Source: Lotus japonicus
Taxonomy: Eukaryota; Streptophyta; Magnoliopsida; Fabales; Fabaceae
Reading direction: 5' to 3'
NCBI RefSeq assembly: GCF_012489685.1
Contig: NC_080042.1
Location: 1,614,501-1,678,500, forward strand
Length of the DNA stretch: 64,000 bases
The notes beneath the pieces are model-generated. The model was not told the DNA's origin. It searched no databases and saw only the letters and a program-made list of their open reading frames with translations. Below, one piece after another: positions 44,999 to 57,053 of this stretch; position 1 is the first letter of the stretch, and each line of letters opens with the position of its first letter. The position numbers and the translations under genes are program-made.

Positions 44999-46440
44999 CC
45001 CACCATTAGAGTGGAATCAGTTTCAATCACAACATTCTTAAAACTGAATTGAGAGCAGAACAGCAAAGCATGTAACACAGCCTGAACTTCTGCCTCAAAC
45101 GCCCACAAGAATCCCATTCCTTTTGCAAAAAAAGCCAAAGCTTCCCCGTCATGATCTCCAAGCACTCCACCAATCCCACTCTGACCTGGGTTTCCTTTTG
45201 ACGCGCCATCGACATTAAATTTCAACAAAGGGGCTTGCGGTGGCGTCCAACAAACAACACGTTGTACCTTCTGCTTTTGTGGCCATCGAACATGCTCAAA
45301 ACCCGCCACAAACTGCTGCAAATCATAAGGACACTCATCCCACGCGCCCTTAATCCACCAGAACACACGAACCAAACTCAAATCCCCTAAGTGAACGGAA
45401 GAAACAGTTCCTTGATTAAACACACAATCATTCCGATGAAGCCAAACTGTCCACAACACTGGATAAGGGAATAATTCCCAAACAAACTTATCGACCCCTC
45501 TTCGATAACCCTCCCAGGCTAACAGCAAAGCTTCAACAGTTCCCGGACACACCCACACCATGTCTTCTCTACTCAGAACCTTACACCATAGCTCCCAAAC
45601 AACTCGACACTGAATAAATAAATGACCCGCTGTTTCTGGTACCCTCCTACAGAAATCACAGAGTCCCTCTCCAATATCTGGCACACCGCGAGCAATCAGA
45701 TTATCTTTAGTAGCCACCTTATTGGCCTGCAACTGCCATACGAATAGAGAAACCTTGGCTGGGATCACACTTGAAATACGCACGGGTACCACCCAGGATT
45801 CGCTCGAAATCCACATCGCTTCCGCTGCATCACACACAGCTTTAACCGAAAAGAACCCTGACTGATCCCCTCTCCAAATCAATTTATCAACCTTATCTAC
45901 TTCCGGTACATGTGACCTAATGAGTTGCATAAACTCATCATATTGCCCCATCTCCCAATCAAAGAATGTCCTTCGAAAGTCAATAGACCATCCCATCCCC
46001 TCTTCATTTGTGATACGCACTTGGGCCACAGATACATTCTTATCACGAGCAAGAGCAAACACTCTAGGGAACCTCACCTGCAGCGGTGCATCCCCCAACC
46101 AAATATCTGACCAGAATCGAACACTAACACCATCACCCACCTGACACGCTAAACCTCTTTTAAATTCAGAAGCCACCAAAGACGCCTCTGTATAAGTTCT
46201 GTAAATATCTGCCACAACCCAAGAAGCTTTCCGACGCTGTAACCTGAGCATATCCAAGCAAATGAACTCTTCTGGAATATCATATTTTGCACAAGCCACC
46301 CTTCTCCAAAGAGCTCCCTTCTCCCTCCCAAACCTCCACACCCACTTCAACAACAAAGCTCTATTTCGCCACTCTAAATGCCCCACTCCCAACCCACCAA
46401 ACCTCCTTCCCTTACAAATGTCACCCCATGCAACCCACAC
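44999..46440 (-). pseudogene. LINE ORF2: zf-RVT and RNase H N-terminal part
   Basis: The frame from 46440 downward has the post-RT region (GGLGVGHLEWRN, ALLLKWVWR, VSVRFWSDIWLGD), the zinc-binding zf-RVT block (CDFCRRVPETAGHLFIQC at about 45660-45605) and RNase H (FNVDGASKGNPG with the first Asp, FEAEVQAVLHAL with the Glu, IETDST with the second Asp). It is cut by the solo LTR insertion. It is out of frame with the RT piece that overlaps at 46374-46440. Confidence 0.88.
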
Positions 46441-47951
46441 AATATTTCTCCCCCATCACTAAAGCCCCACACAAACCTCCGCATTATTTTCTCCAACTCC
46501 TTAACCACCCCTACCAGTGCCCTGTAGATAGCCATAAAATACAGCGGTATAGAATTCAGAGTTGCCTTCAAGAGCACTAACCTCCCACTTAAAGATAAGA
46601 ACCTTGAAGTCATTGACCCCAACTTACGCTTTAGCTTCTGTAAAACGGGCTCCCAAAAACTCTTCCTCCTTGGATTACCCCCCAACGGACTTCCCAAATA
46701 CATTATAGGCAATTGACAAATTGTGAAAGACAAATATACCGCTACTCTTTGCACCAGCTCATCAGTAGCATTAACCCCAATAACCTCTGATTTTTGGAAA
46801 TTAAGCTGCAACCCAGAAACATATAGGAATGCCTCCACAGTGTCTGCCAACATCTCAATCTGCCAAAACTGATTTTCACAGAACAGAAGAATGTCATCTG
46901 CAAACATCATATGATTTAGGAAAAGATCATGCCCCACATAAACACCACAAGGATTATTATCCTGCAATAACTGGTTAAGCATCACAGACAAGCCATTAAC
47001 ACAGAAATTAAAGAGCAAAGGGGATAAGGGATCCCCTTGCCTTAAACCTCTGTGAACAGCAAAAGATTCTGTTGGTGATCCGTTTACTAACACCGCAAGA
47101 GTAGACGTAGTCACACAGCACGTAATCCACTCCAACCACTTATCTCCAAAACCCATATCTTGCATAGTATCAAACAAGAAATTCCAATCGACCTTATCAT
47201 AAGCTTTAGCCAAATCTAACTTGAGCAAAATTCCTCCACCCGGTTTCCGTTTCAGCGCATCAACCACCTCATTTGCAATGAAACAGCAGTCAACAATCTG
47301 ACGACCTTTGGTAAATGCAAACTGATTCTCTATCAGCAGCCCCGGAAGCAGCAGACAAAGTCTATTGGCCAACACCTTAGAGACTATCTTGTAAATGCTT
47401 CCTATAAGACTAATAGGACGATAATCTGCAATAGAGTTCTGATGATCCCCTTTGGGAATCAAAGACACAAACGCTGTATTCAATCCTCTCACAAATTTCC
47501 CTGACCGGTAAAATTCCTGGAAAAAATTGATCAGATCACCCTTGATTACATCCCAAAATTCTTTGAAAAATGCCAATGTAAACCCATCCGGTCCCGGTGC
47601 TTTGTTACCATCACAACCCCAAATAGCTTCCTTGATTTCAATCTCACTGAACTCTTCTTCTAACATCATATTCATTTCTCTACTCACTCTTTGCATGCCC
47701 ACATTCCTCAACCTTGGCCTGTCCCTGTTGTCTGAAGAAAAAAACCGTACAAAATGATCACGAACCGCCTCCTTGATATCTTTCGGATTCTCCAAGTTCC
47801 TCCCATCATAGTTTAAGTGAACCATGTTACGTTTAATTGATTTTGCTTTGCTTACACGATGAAAATACCTTGTGTTGCGGTCCCCTTCCTTCAGCCATTG
47901 TACCCGAGATTTCACCCGCCATCTTCTTTCCTCATTGTATATTCCCTCCAC
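46374..47951 (-). pseudogene. LINE ORF2: reverse transcriptase
   Basis: A 525-codon open frame with the full non-LTR RT: NKAPGPDGFT, SLIPKG, YRPISLIGSIYKIVSKVLANRL, QFAFTKGRQI, LDLAKAYDKVDW, RGLRQGDPLSPLLF and the catalytic FADDILLFCE box. Then come LGSPLGGNPRR and LLKATLNSIPLYFMA. The order fits plant L1-type elements. The N-terminal connection to the endonuclease is broken by stops between 48158 and 48212, and the C-terminal connection to RNase H by a frameshift near 46440. RT itself looks uninterrupted. Confidence 0.93.
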
Positions 47952-48157
47952 AAAACCTCCATTACATGTAATCTATCTTTCCTCAACTCCTCAGATACTC
48001 CCTCTACTTCCATTCTCCCCATAATAGATTTTAGACTATCTTCTAGTTCACGTATCTTCTCTACCCCCCAAACACCCTTACTCCGCCGCCATTCTCTGAT
48101 CCTTCCACTGAGCCCACGAAGCTTTACCAACAAAACGTACCCTGACCAACCTTCCAC
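47912..48157 (-). pseudogene. LINE ORF2: endonuclease-RT linker
   Basis: An 81-codon helical, charged segment (LRGLSGRIREWRRSKG, ELEDSLKSIMGRMEVEG, LWREYTMRKEDGG). It matches by position the usual linker before RT and is out of frame with it. Confidence 0.6.
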
Positions 48158-48211
48158 TATTGCTGTATTCCACCATTGATGAACCAGCTCCTTGAAACCT
48201 GTCTCTGCAGT

Positions 48212-48966
48212 CTAGTAATTGAAGAAATAAAACGGTTTTGGCCCAAAATCTCTTGCACCAAATACAACAGAAACTGCTTTATGATCTGATGCTCCCCATT
48301 CCATTGCCATCTGCACTATATTGTTACAGGCCAAAAGAATATCTTCTGACAACAGCCAGCGATCTATACGACTCCACAAACCTCCGTTTCGAGAAGAAAA
48401 CCAAGTGTGATCGGCATTTTGTAAAGGTAAATCTAACAATCTTGCTTCATCCACAAATTGCCGGAACACAGGGTCCCACTACCAAAACTACCACTCTCAT
48501 TTTTCCTCTCATTATCATTCAGAATGGTGTTAAAATCCCCCTCAACAGCTATTTTCCCTCCATGCGTACAAGCCTTGGACAACAGTAACTCCAGCAAAGC
48601 ATTCCGCTGACCCCCATCATTTGGGGCATAGATATTTCCCAACAGCACTACCTCATCAGTATTATTAAATTTGACTTTCATAAAGATGTACCTCTCAGCC
48701 GAGTCTACCTCCACCACAGATAGGGCTCCTGGTTTCCACAGCGACAACAATTCCCCAGACATGCCAATTGCAGGTACAGAAACAAAATCCATATGCATCG
48801 ATTGTGCCCAGGACTCCATCGTCCTCCGTCGAGAACCATCCAACTTCGTCTCCTGTAAGAACAAAATCATAGGTTTCACTTGCTGCACCACATTCTTTAT
48901 TAACCTTCTCTTCACGGCCTATCTCATACCACGCACATTCCAGCTTACCCACACCTCACCACCCAT
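48212..48966 (-). pseudogene. LINE ORF2: AP endonuclease domain, broken
   Basis: ORF2 starts at ATG 48966 (VSWNVRGM), 8 bp after ORF1. An in-frame TAG follows the 14th codon, before the frame continues with FLQETKLDGS, NIYAPND and EGDFNTI. Near 48470 there is a frame change, then the other frame has FSSRNGGLWSRIDRWL and the SDHKAV catalytic block. Two breaks disable it. The domain nicks target DNA in active LINEs. Confidence 0.88.
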
Positions 48967-48973
48967 GACCAGC

Positions 48974-49303
48974 TCACGCTAATTGAGGATGATTTACATT
49001 AATTTGAGCCTCCAATCCTCGCAACATCACCTCTTCAGAACCAGAGAAAACCAAACCAAGTTTCTTCCCCAAACGCCAGACACGCTGCGCTCTTGTCTCC
49101 ACACCTACGTCGTCGTCTGAGGTGTGCCCCCGTAGGTTCTCCTCCACCCTCTGTGGCTTGTTTTTGCTCCCTCTAGGCCTCCCTCGTTTCTGGTTTTGAG
49201 GAAAGACTGCAGAGTCCTGAGTTCTGTGTTGTTCGTGACTTAAATTTTTTTTCCTTCCCCGTCTTTTCCGATCCACATTTACGACCTGTGAATCGCTACA
49301 CAT
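48974..49303 (-). pseudogene. LINE ORF1, C-terminal part
   Basis: 109 codons ending just before ORF2. They are basic, with an AT-hook-like KRGRPRGSKNKP motif and a final RVWRLGKKLGLVFSGSEE. This matches the position and style of the ORF1 end in plant L1 elements, whose product binds RNA or DNA. No gag-like or zinc-knuckle part is upstream, so the element is 5'-truncated. Confidence 0.6.
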
Positions 49304-50589
49304 ATACTTGACTTTAATACTCTTATGGTATTTTATCTTTAATACCTAATACGTTTGTTATATATAAATATAGAAATTAGTTTTATTTATTATTTAAAAA
49401 AATATCATCGACGTGTGATTAGTAATTAAAATAATATTAGTTTCAATATATGTTAAATTTGATTTTTTTTTACAAATAGTTATAAATATAAATATTATTC
49501 ACTACTAATTAATATGGTTATTCATGTAATGGCGAAGTCAACTTGTGATTCTTAATTAATATTTAAATATTATTAATATTAAATTTATATATGAGAACTT
49601 TAAAATTTTACAATTAGTTATCAATATGATGAATAATATAAAATATATTAATAACTAATTGATATTGTTAGAAATATGAGTCAATTTTACTTTTACTTAT
49701 TATTATCATTATTATTTTTAAATTTTTATCAATTTATGATTAATAATTAAAATTTACAATTAGTAATTAACATGATGAATAATATAAAGGTTATTAATAA
49801 AAAATTAATATTGTTATTAGTATATTAAGTCTGATTTACTTACTTTTACCCACACACATATATATATATATAAATATATATAGATATATATATATATAAT
49901 AATATTACTTAGTGATATTTAATTGTTTTTAATAACTTTGCATTGTACTCTCTCTGTACCTGTGTTGGTTGGTTTCCATGTCAAGATCTCTATTTTACCT
50001 TTACTAGTTTATTTTTGACTTCTCTTAGTGAGGGATGGATGCTTGATAAATATATAAAAAGAGAGAGGTATTAAGTAGTGGTGAGTCAACTTGACATTTA
50101 TCAGGCATCCGAATTGCCGGAACTACTTGCATGATAAACAAGTATGAACTTTGGATAAGAAAAACCGAGTTACCTTGTCTTGTCCCGCCAAAATTTGAGA
50201 TACTCAAAATGAATCCACGGAGCTTGACATTGTAGCAATTTTGCTCTATATATTCCATATTTGATTCAATTTGTTTTAAAAGTCAAGCACATAATCGAAA
50301 CCTGAAATTCAAAAGTTCCTTGACAATAATATATAAGATCACGTTTCATAAAACTATCAAAAACAAATGAATGTGACACAAAATTTTGAGAGACAAGAAG
50401 AGAAAATGAACCAAATATATTTTAACATTTATCCACTGTCTGCTCCATATTCACTTTGGTTTCTATGCCCTTCTTATTGTATTATCTTTTATTTTTTACT
50501 TATTTGTGGCCTAAGAAATTGATTTTTGCTTCTTATTGTTCACTCTTTCGTTGATTTTGTTGTCGTTGATGGGGCCATTTTGCACCACA
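49304..50589. other. AT-rich spacer with a (TA)n microsatellite
   Basis: No supported gene. (TA)n lies at about 49856-49898. Short ORFs are expected by chance. It may be the decayed upstream region of the HD-ZIP IV pseudogene. Confidence 0.5.
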
Positions 50590-52225
50590 GCAAAGGAAAA
50601 TGGAGGAGCCCGGAAAAACGAGGGATGATGAGTATCAAAACAGACATGGACTGATAATTTTGAAGGTCCATCCGGTGATGATCAAGATGCAGGAAATGAC
50701 CAACGGCAAAAGAAGAAGAAGAAATACTATAGACATACTCCTCAATAAATTGAGGAGCTTGAAGCGTACAATTTTTCTAAAACTCTACAAATCTTCTTTT
50801 CATTTTTTATTGACGTGTTTGGTAGGGTGATTTTCATTTCGTCTATGATCTTACATGTTTTAGTTTGTTCAATGAGACTTGTAATACCGATGAGCAACAA
50901 AGATCAGGTATCAGTAAGAAGCTAGGCTTGGAGGAAGATAATGCCAGGTTTCAAAGCAAGAGAACCCAATTGAAGGTAAATTAAAATACATTAGCATTCA
51001 TGCACTTGTTTTTTTTTTTTGTATAAAATTGGTCTTTCCATTAATGAGCAATTGGAACACGATGAGAACATGCATCTTATGCAAGAAAATGAGAAGCTTT
51101 GAACACAATTGAACCATATGCATGCCTTAATATCGAATAGTTTCGTGGAGGCTCTATCAACCCCAAATTTTGTTGCCATTGGAAGATATGGGATTGGTGG
51201 TTCGAGCAGTTTTAGCATGCCCTTGCTGAAAATGGGTCATGATCTGGGAAACGAAGTTCTAAGCACTCTACTGCCTACAATTTATGGAATTACACCACCA
51301 ATAGGATTGATGGGTATTGAAGCTCAACTTAAGAGATGAAGGGAATGAAGTATTAAACCATAAGGAGTATGGAATTTGTTCTCCTTATATTGGCTAAAAT
51401 CCAATTGGTTATGTAACAATAGCTTCGAGAAAAATCGGGGTAGTAATATTCAATAGTTTTTCCCTTGTCTCCACATTGATGGACGTAGTATGATACCTTG
51501 CTTTTTATATACTCTTGCATGAATAATTTGATGTGGTGACCTATACGTGATGATCATAATTTACTATGAATTAATATTCGCGAGATTTTTTTTTAAATAA
51601 ATAAATTATTTTGATCTATAGGATCGTTGGTCAGGATGTTTCCATTTATGGTTAGGAGAGCTATCACTGTGGATGTGATATCAAGTGGAATGAATGGTTC
51701 TATAAGCGAAGCTTTGATAATGGTATGTTTCACATGTTCTTTGCGTTTGGTAAATTTATATTAATGATTAATTATTGATTTTTTAGATGCATGGTGACGT
51801 TCAAATGCCTTCCCCACTTGTCTCAGTTAGGAAATTGAATATCCTAAGATTTTTCTAGCAACATGCAAATGGTGTGTGGGCTGTTGTTGATGTATCTATT
51901 GATAATGGAAGTTCATGAATGAGTTACAAGAGGCTTCCTTCTGGATGTGTTGTGCCTGACATATCTAATAGTTTGTGCAAGGCAAGAGTGGCATGCTGCT
52001 CTAAATTAATTGTTTGTTTTAAGTTCATTTGATTTTAAATCAATTATTGCATGCAAATTACTTAGGTTGATCATTCCTAATATGATGAGTGTTGTCCACC
52101 AACTGTATCGCCCTTTAGTTAATTCAGGCATTTGGTTTGGTGCTCAAAGATGGATCGTAGCTCTCCAAAGGCAATGTGAATTAATTGCAATGTTCACTTC
52201 CTCTTCCAATCCATCTGAAGACACC
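50590..52225 (+). pseudogene. HD-ZIP class IV homeobox gene, 5' and middle part (decayed)
   Basis: Pieces in order match an HD-ZIP IV transcription factor (ANL2/PDF2-like). The acidic start reads DNFEGPSGDDQDAGNDQR (about 50653-50710). The homeodomain follows: KKKKYYRHTPQ, a stop, IEELEA; then CNTDEQQRSGISKKLG, ARFQSKRTQLK with a GTAAAT donor at 50976. A zipper region (LEHDENMHLMQENEKL) ends in a stop. The START domain comes next: MFPFMVRRAITVDVISSGM (about 51637), an intron at 51724-51787, PSPLVSVRKLN, GVWAVVDVSID, KRLPSGCVV, and [25 protein letters not shown] near 52105-52190. Several stops and frame changes show it is dead. Retained introns show a genomic duplication, not a retrocopy. It continues at 55268. 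Confidence 0.85.
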
Positions 52226-52230
52226 CCGGG

Positions 52231-55200
52231 TGTAACGCCCCGATTTCTCGAGTGTCACACAGTAAACCAAACATCACCATTTTCGTAAAGAATTTTCGTC
52301 GTTCAATTATTAATCTTGAATTAATGACAAAGGTTCATTTATTGCGAAACTCTTGAAACTTTACGAAATAAATTTGCGGAATAAATAAGAAATGCATTCC
52401 TGAATAAAATAACTCGTAAATAAAAGAAACCATAATTCAAGTACATAAATGAACCCTTGGGCTAAAGCCCTACATCAAAAGAAATCCCTGAAAATAAAGA
52501 CTGATAAAAGATAGCTCAGCACTACGAAACACTCAACCCCCAGCAAGGCAACATCAGTCACTCGTCGAGCCAACCGCACTGTCTTTGGCGCTTCTTCTCA
52601 GGAGCCCTGACCTCTGGTGCATCTCCATTTCCCTCCGTCTTGACATCCCCAGGTGCATCAGCTATTGTAACGTACCGTGGAGCAAAGTCCTCCATAGGCT
52701 CAGTAGGAACTGGAAGGGACTCTGGAGGCGGAGCTGGAAAGTCGCCAATGCGTGCCCACCAATCTGGTGCCCCGAACGCCCGTGAAGAACCCTCCTCTCC
52801 TGCAACCCACTGTGGAGAGTTCGAGCAAGAACCCTCATCTCCTGGATGCAAGAAACGACATGGTGCGAAGGGCATCTTGACCTTGCCTCATTCCATGATC
52901 TGTGTCTCGACGACGTTCCCGTGCCGGTCACGTCCCGTGATCGTAGCGCTGCCGACATAGAGGCGACGTACCTTGGCAGAGTCGGTCTGCCAGGCGTTGT
53001 CCTTGTGTTGGTCATGTAAATCTATCGTCCACGAGATCACTGCGCTCTTGACCTTCACCATCTGAGCCCCCCCCCCCAGAATAACACATAAACAATTAAC
53101 AGGGTCAGATCTCATGTTCTCATATAAACATTCATATATCCATGTAATTCTCATAAATAACAAGATTCAATAAGGAAAATTCTTAAGTTAAGTCACGGTC
53201 AGTCACCTAAGTTTCAGTTAGGCTAACGACCTCACCATTCACACAACCACCTCAACACCAATGGCCAATATCACGATCATCCGCAGATGAACAATTCTCG
53301 GAGGGGACACACCGTACAACCCTCGATCATGTGGGGAACACACCGTACGCCCACAAGATCACAAGGCGACCGCAGTCAACCAAATCACGTGGGGACACAC
53401 CGTACAACCCACAAAACACCCTCGCGTGCAAGTAATCGTTTGTCTCTAACGGTACCATCGTTCTCATGGCCCATAGTCTTCACTAGACCTATGTCCAAAA
53501 TATATCACATTTTACTTGCAAGCGTTTAAGTCTCAATTCTCTTTGTTAGGGCTCTAATAGTCAACCTAGAGTCTTAACATCTTCACAAGACTTATACAAC
53601 TTGATCACAATAATTACCACAACACCAAAAGGAATTACAGCTAGATGAGCGACCTTTTGGCAATAACCAAGTTAAACATATATAAGCTATACTAAGCACC
53701 TAGTCATGTTCTCATGTATAGCAATACTTCAGTTATGGCAACTTCATAAACCAAGCCAACACATAAACTTGTGCATGGAACGGAAGAAAGAAAACTTGCC
53801 AACAACCACAAAAGTGGCTCGGCTGAACCCTAAAGGGCTCAAGGGTTTTCAAAACTATTCCTTCCTTCCATCTCAACTTCACAAGTCAATGTCCAGCCAA
53901 CAAAAATAAGCATATACTCTCCAAAAATCCAGAATTGATCATGTCACAATTTTCATGTTACAATCATATGAAATCCTAGTCAAATTTAGCATAAATTCAT
54001 GGTTTTCATGCATAAGATAGAGGGTCATTTACCAAGCATCAACATACTGATCTTGTCATCATACAAGCATCACTAATATGGTAAAAATTCCAGTAGCAAT
54101 CAGCAACAATCAATATATCAAAAAGCTCAAGAAAAATTCACCAAAACCCAAGGTTTTGGCATAGCCGAGAGCACCATTGCCCTAGGTTGTTCTCTTTTTT
54201 ATTGAAAAACATTTTGGCCATCCTCTAGGCCGTTGTACAGCAGCAAGAGATCATGCTATTCATCATCATAATCATCCCTAAACATACAAAACAACACAGA
54301 ATTCGTTCTAGGCAAAAACATGGCAACATAGTCAAGTTTTGGCATCTATGGCATGTAAGCATGGCATCAAGCTTTGATCAATCTCATGGCTGCACATATC
54401 AAATACCCTAAGCATGTTCTCTACCCTCAACCCTCATACATCATCAAACTAAACAGATTCAGATCAAGGACATGCTAGTCAAGAAAACCTCCAACATAAA
54501 GAATCCTAGACTCTACCCACTAGATCCACCCCTTACCTTAGTTGTTGGGTTTGAAAAGATGAAAGAATGGTGATGGAATAGATGAATGGAGAAGCCCTCT
54601 CCTTGCTGCACCTTCAGCCTTGACTTGATCTTCTCCTTTCTCTCTTGACCTCTCTTGCTTTCACTCCTTCTTCTTCTTCTTTCTCTCCTCTAGCCGCCGC
54701 CCTCTCTCACTCTCTTGCTCTTTCTTTCTTTCTTTTTTTCTTCTGAATGTGTGTGGAAAATGAGAGTGTGGGATTGTGTTTCTAACTCAGCCCTTTTGGT
54801 CTCTAAAAAATCAGAAAACTCTCCCCCTTTTACCCTCAAACTCGCGGCTATACACACCCCTCCTAAGCCTTCACAAAATTTTCACCAATTTGAAAAGAGA
54901 CAAGGCATTAATGGCTCATCATTCTCCATTATTCTCTTGACCAAAACTGATCAGCCATAACTAAGAGACATAACTCCCAAATTTCCCCTTGATTCATGCA
55001 TTACTAGTCAACCAAATGTCTCCCTTCCTACATTCCTCATCAAACTCGGCCAAGGCACAAAGATTGGCCTCCAAACAACTCGGTGCCCTTCAATTTAAGG
55101 TCATAGCCCTTCAAAACTAATTATCTTCTATCAATCAAATATTATTATTTCAACAATAATAATATTATACACTTCAATATACCAAGAACATTCACAAATC

Positions 55201-55267
55201 ACTAACAAGTCACACCTAATTATTTATTTGAAATAAATAATTTCATACATCAAAGTAGGGTCTTACA
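52231..55267 (-). mobile_element. Solo LTR of a third chromovirus-type family, 3.04 kb
   Basis: It begins TGTAACGCCCCGATTTCTCG and ends GTAGGGTCTTACA, with a perfect CCGGG duplication at 52226-52230 and 55268-55272. Its end sequences resemble those of the Tekay LTRs at 8602-12640, in the same orientation. It contains a broken copy of the LTR-encoded ORF (52558-53061). Three GTGGGGACACACCGTAC-type repeats lie at about 53300-53410. The remainder (53170-55267) is non-coding LTR sequence including the presumed promoter side. Confidence 0.88.
52558..53061 (-). pseudogene. LTR-encoded conserved protein, copy 3 (one stop)
   Basis: In frame from the ATG at 53061, which directly follows CTCAG as in the other two families. 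It runs 167 codons to the stop at 52558, with one in-frame TGA at about 52885-52890. The region around DLHDQHKDNAW, RRLYVG and DRHGNV aligns without gaps over about 56 residues to copies 1 and 2, keeping L, D, H, A-W, D, R, Y, G, D and G at matching places. A Pro-rich stretch (PAPPPESLPVP) and a charged tail with KKRQRQ follow. The acidic tail of the other copies is not present. The single stop indicates decay of a once-coding ORF. Confidence 0.5.
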
Positions 55268-55668
55268 CCGGGTATATATATCACATTGTGACTATGACGA
55301 GAATATTTCTTTTTCAATAACACATATAATCCCTACATGAAGTCATAAGCCAAGGTGGTAGGAGAACCTTGTTGAGGCTGACACAACGTATGGCCAATTA
55401 CTTCTGGTTTCGGATTTGTGCTTCATATTCTTGTAAGTGGGATATTCTTCACATTGGTAGTAATGGGACAAGGTTTATGTCTCGGAAACATGTTGACCAT
55501 CCTATTGAAGTTCCTATAAATCTCATCAACGTCACAACTTCTGTTTGGATGTCGGTGTCACGAAATTTTTTGTTTGATTTCCCGCGCAATGGTCGATATA
55601 GAGTTCAATAGAAAATGTTTTCTAATGATGTATCAAAGCAGGAGATTCTCCATTTGAACACAGGATAG
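55268..55668 (+). pseudogene. HD-ZIP IV pseudogene, continuation
   Basis: From 55369 the frame reads LRLTQRMANYFWFRICAS, RFMSRKHVDHPIEVP, TTSVWMSVSRNFLFDF, corresponding to the region after the START domain (..LAQRM.NNF..G., RKS.DDPGEP, TSVWLPVS..LFDFLRDE). A stop follows at 55609-55611. The gene is then cut at 55669 by the Tat-like element; the rest must lie beyond the window. Confidence 0.85.
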
Positions 55669-55988
55669 TGTTTCGTGCTAGAACATAGAGAGGGAAGGTA
55701 GTACCCAAAGTATGAGGAAGGTGATGAGAATGCTTAGAGAGAGAAGCTCTAACCGCTTAGAGAGAGAAAGTGTAACTGAATTTCAATGCTATAAATGTTC
55801 AAATGAGCCAAGAGTCCTTTACAATTGGTATTTCTCTCCTATTTATAGAGGTGGAGTTGGGTTTTGGCGCCTCTAACCTATCCAAGTGGGCCAGTTGGGC
55901 CTCGGGAAGGGAGGCCCAAGATCATGGCGCGTTCCCCGCCCAAGGTCAGGTTTCCTGGGCGAGGGACCCTGGGGTCTCGCCCAGTCCA
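55669..55988 (-). repeat. 3' LTR of the second Tat-like element
   Basis: 320 bp, inverse relative of 7960-8280. Minus-strand TATA box CTATAAATAG at 55839-55848. Confidence 0.9.
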
Positions 55989-56229
55989 CAAGACACCGAG
56001 CTCGAAGCATGAGAGCTAAGCGTGTCTTTAAGCAAGAAATAAGGCGAAAGCCCCAAGGACACCGACCAAAACTTAAAAACTTAAAATCTAGAAGTGAAAA
56101 ACGATGGCCGACATGGCCTGGTAAATAAAGCCTTTGCAATCAACACTTTGGATCTCCAGTCGTGCCCTCCTCTTCCGGGCGATCCAAGTCCACAAGCAAG
56201 CTTGTGGCGAAGGCTTCTAGTCCGCCTGC

Positions 56230-57045
56230 TAGGGGTGAACATGGGCCGGGTAGATCCAATGAACCCGTCCAACCCAATCCGATCCAATAGAAAAAATGCG
56301 GGTTGGATCGAGTAATCGGGTTAATCGGATGGATTTTACTACAACCCAACCAAGTTCGGATCGGATTTCGGATTCAGTTCAAATCCATCCAACCCAACCC
56401 AGAATCCATACATATAATAATAATTTTTTTTGTAATTTTACTCATACTTGGAGTGCTAGTGTTGGAGTGATGACTTTTTGAAACTTTGAGACTTAAGTAT
56501 TTGTAGTTATTTGTCATATTTGAACTTAGAGTATTTGTTTGTAGTTATTTGTTATATGTCTATATATATTATTTGGCATGTTGGAGACATCTAAGTTCTA
56601 AGTGTCATGGCATGACATTTAATGTTGCTTTTCACTTTTTAGGTACTATTTATGTTAGATTGTTTCATGTCATTTGGTAATGAAGTTTTATGTTTTCATG
56701 ATATTTGGTTATATGTCATTTATGTGATATAATTTCATGCTATTTGGTATAACTTTTTGTGTCATTTTCATGCTATTTAGTGTTATAACATATTTAGTAT
56801 TTTTTATAACTTTTTCTGAATTTATAATAATATTTGCAAGATTTTTTAATATTTCAGATATATTATTATTTTAATATAGTGACCCAAGCAATCCATCCAA
56901 CCCAATCCGAACTTCGTCGGGTTGGTTCGGATCGGGTCCGAAGAAGAAATTCGTGAAATCCAACCCAACCCAACCCAGACAATTTTGATCGGTTCGGATT
57001 TTATTTTGACCAAAATCCATCTAACCCAACCTATGTGCACCCCTA
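56230..57045. mobile_element. hAT-type non-autonomous element, 816 bp
   Basis: The ends are TAGGGGTGAACAT and, inverted, TAGGGGTGCACAT, a hAT-style short inverted repeat. The 8-bp duplications CCGCCTGC (56222-56229) and CCGCCCGC (57046-57053) differ at one base. Sub-terminal AACCCAACCC and GATCGGGT motifs crowd both ends, as in plant hAT MITE families. The inside is AT-rich and non-coding. Confidence 0.85.
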
Positions 57046-57053
57046 CCGCCCGC

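Larger units (their letters stand above)
36377..49303 (-). mobile_element. L1-type LINE, interrupted by a MULE and a solo LTR
   Basis: On the minus strand: ORF1 end (49303-48974), ORF2 with endonuclease, reverse transcriptase, zf-RVT and RNase H, then a long 3' UTR (43558-42953, resuming at 36401-36377) and an AT tail. Frameshifts and stops in ORF2 and a missing ORF1 start show it is dead and probably 5'-truncated. It hosts the MULE (36402-42943) and a SIRE-like solo LTR (43760-44998). I could not find a clear target duplication for the LINE itself. Confidence 0.85.

Noticed and set aside
50025..50258. 77-codon minus-strand ORF
   Set aside because: AT-rich spacer, no motif, no splice context, short enough to occur by chance.
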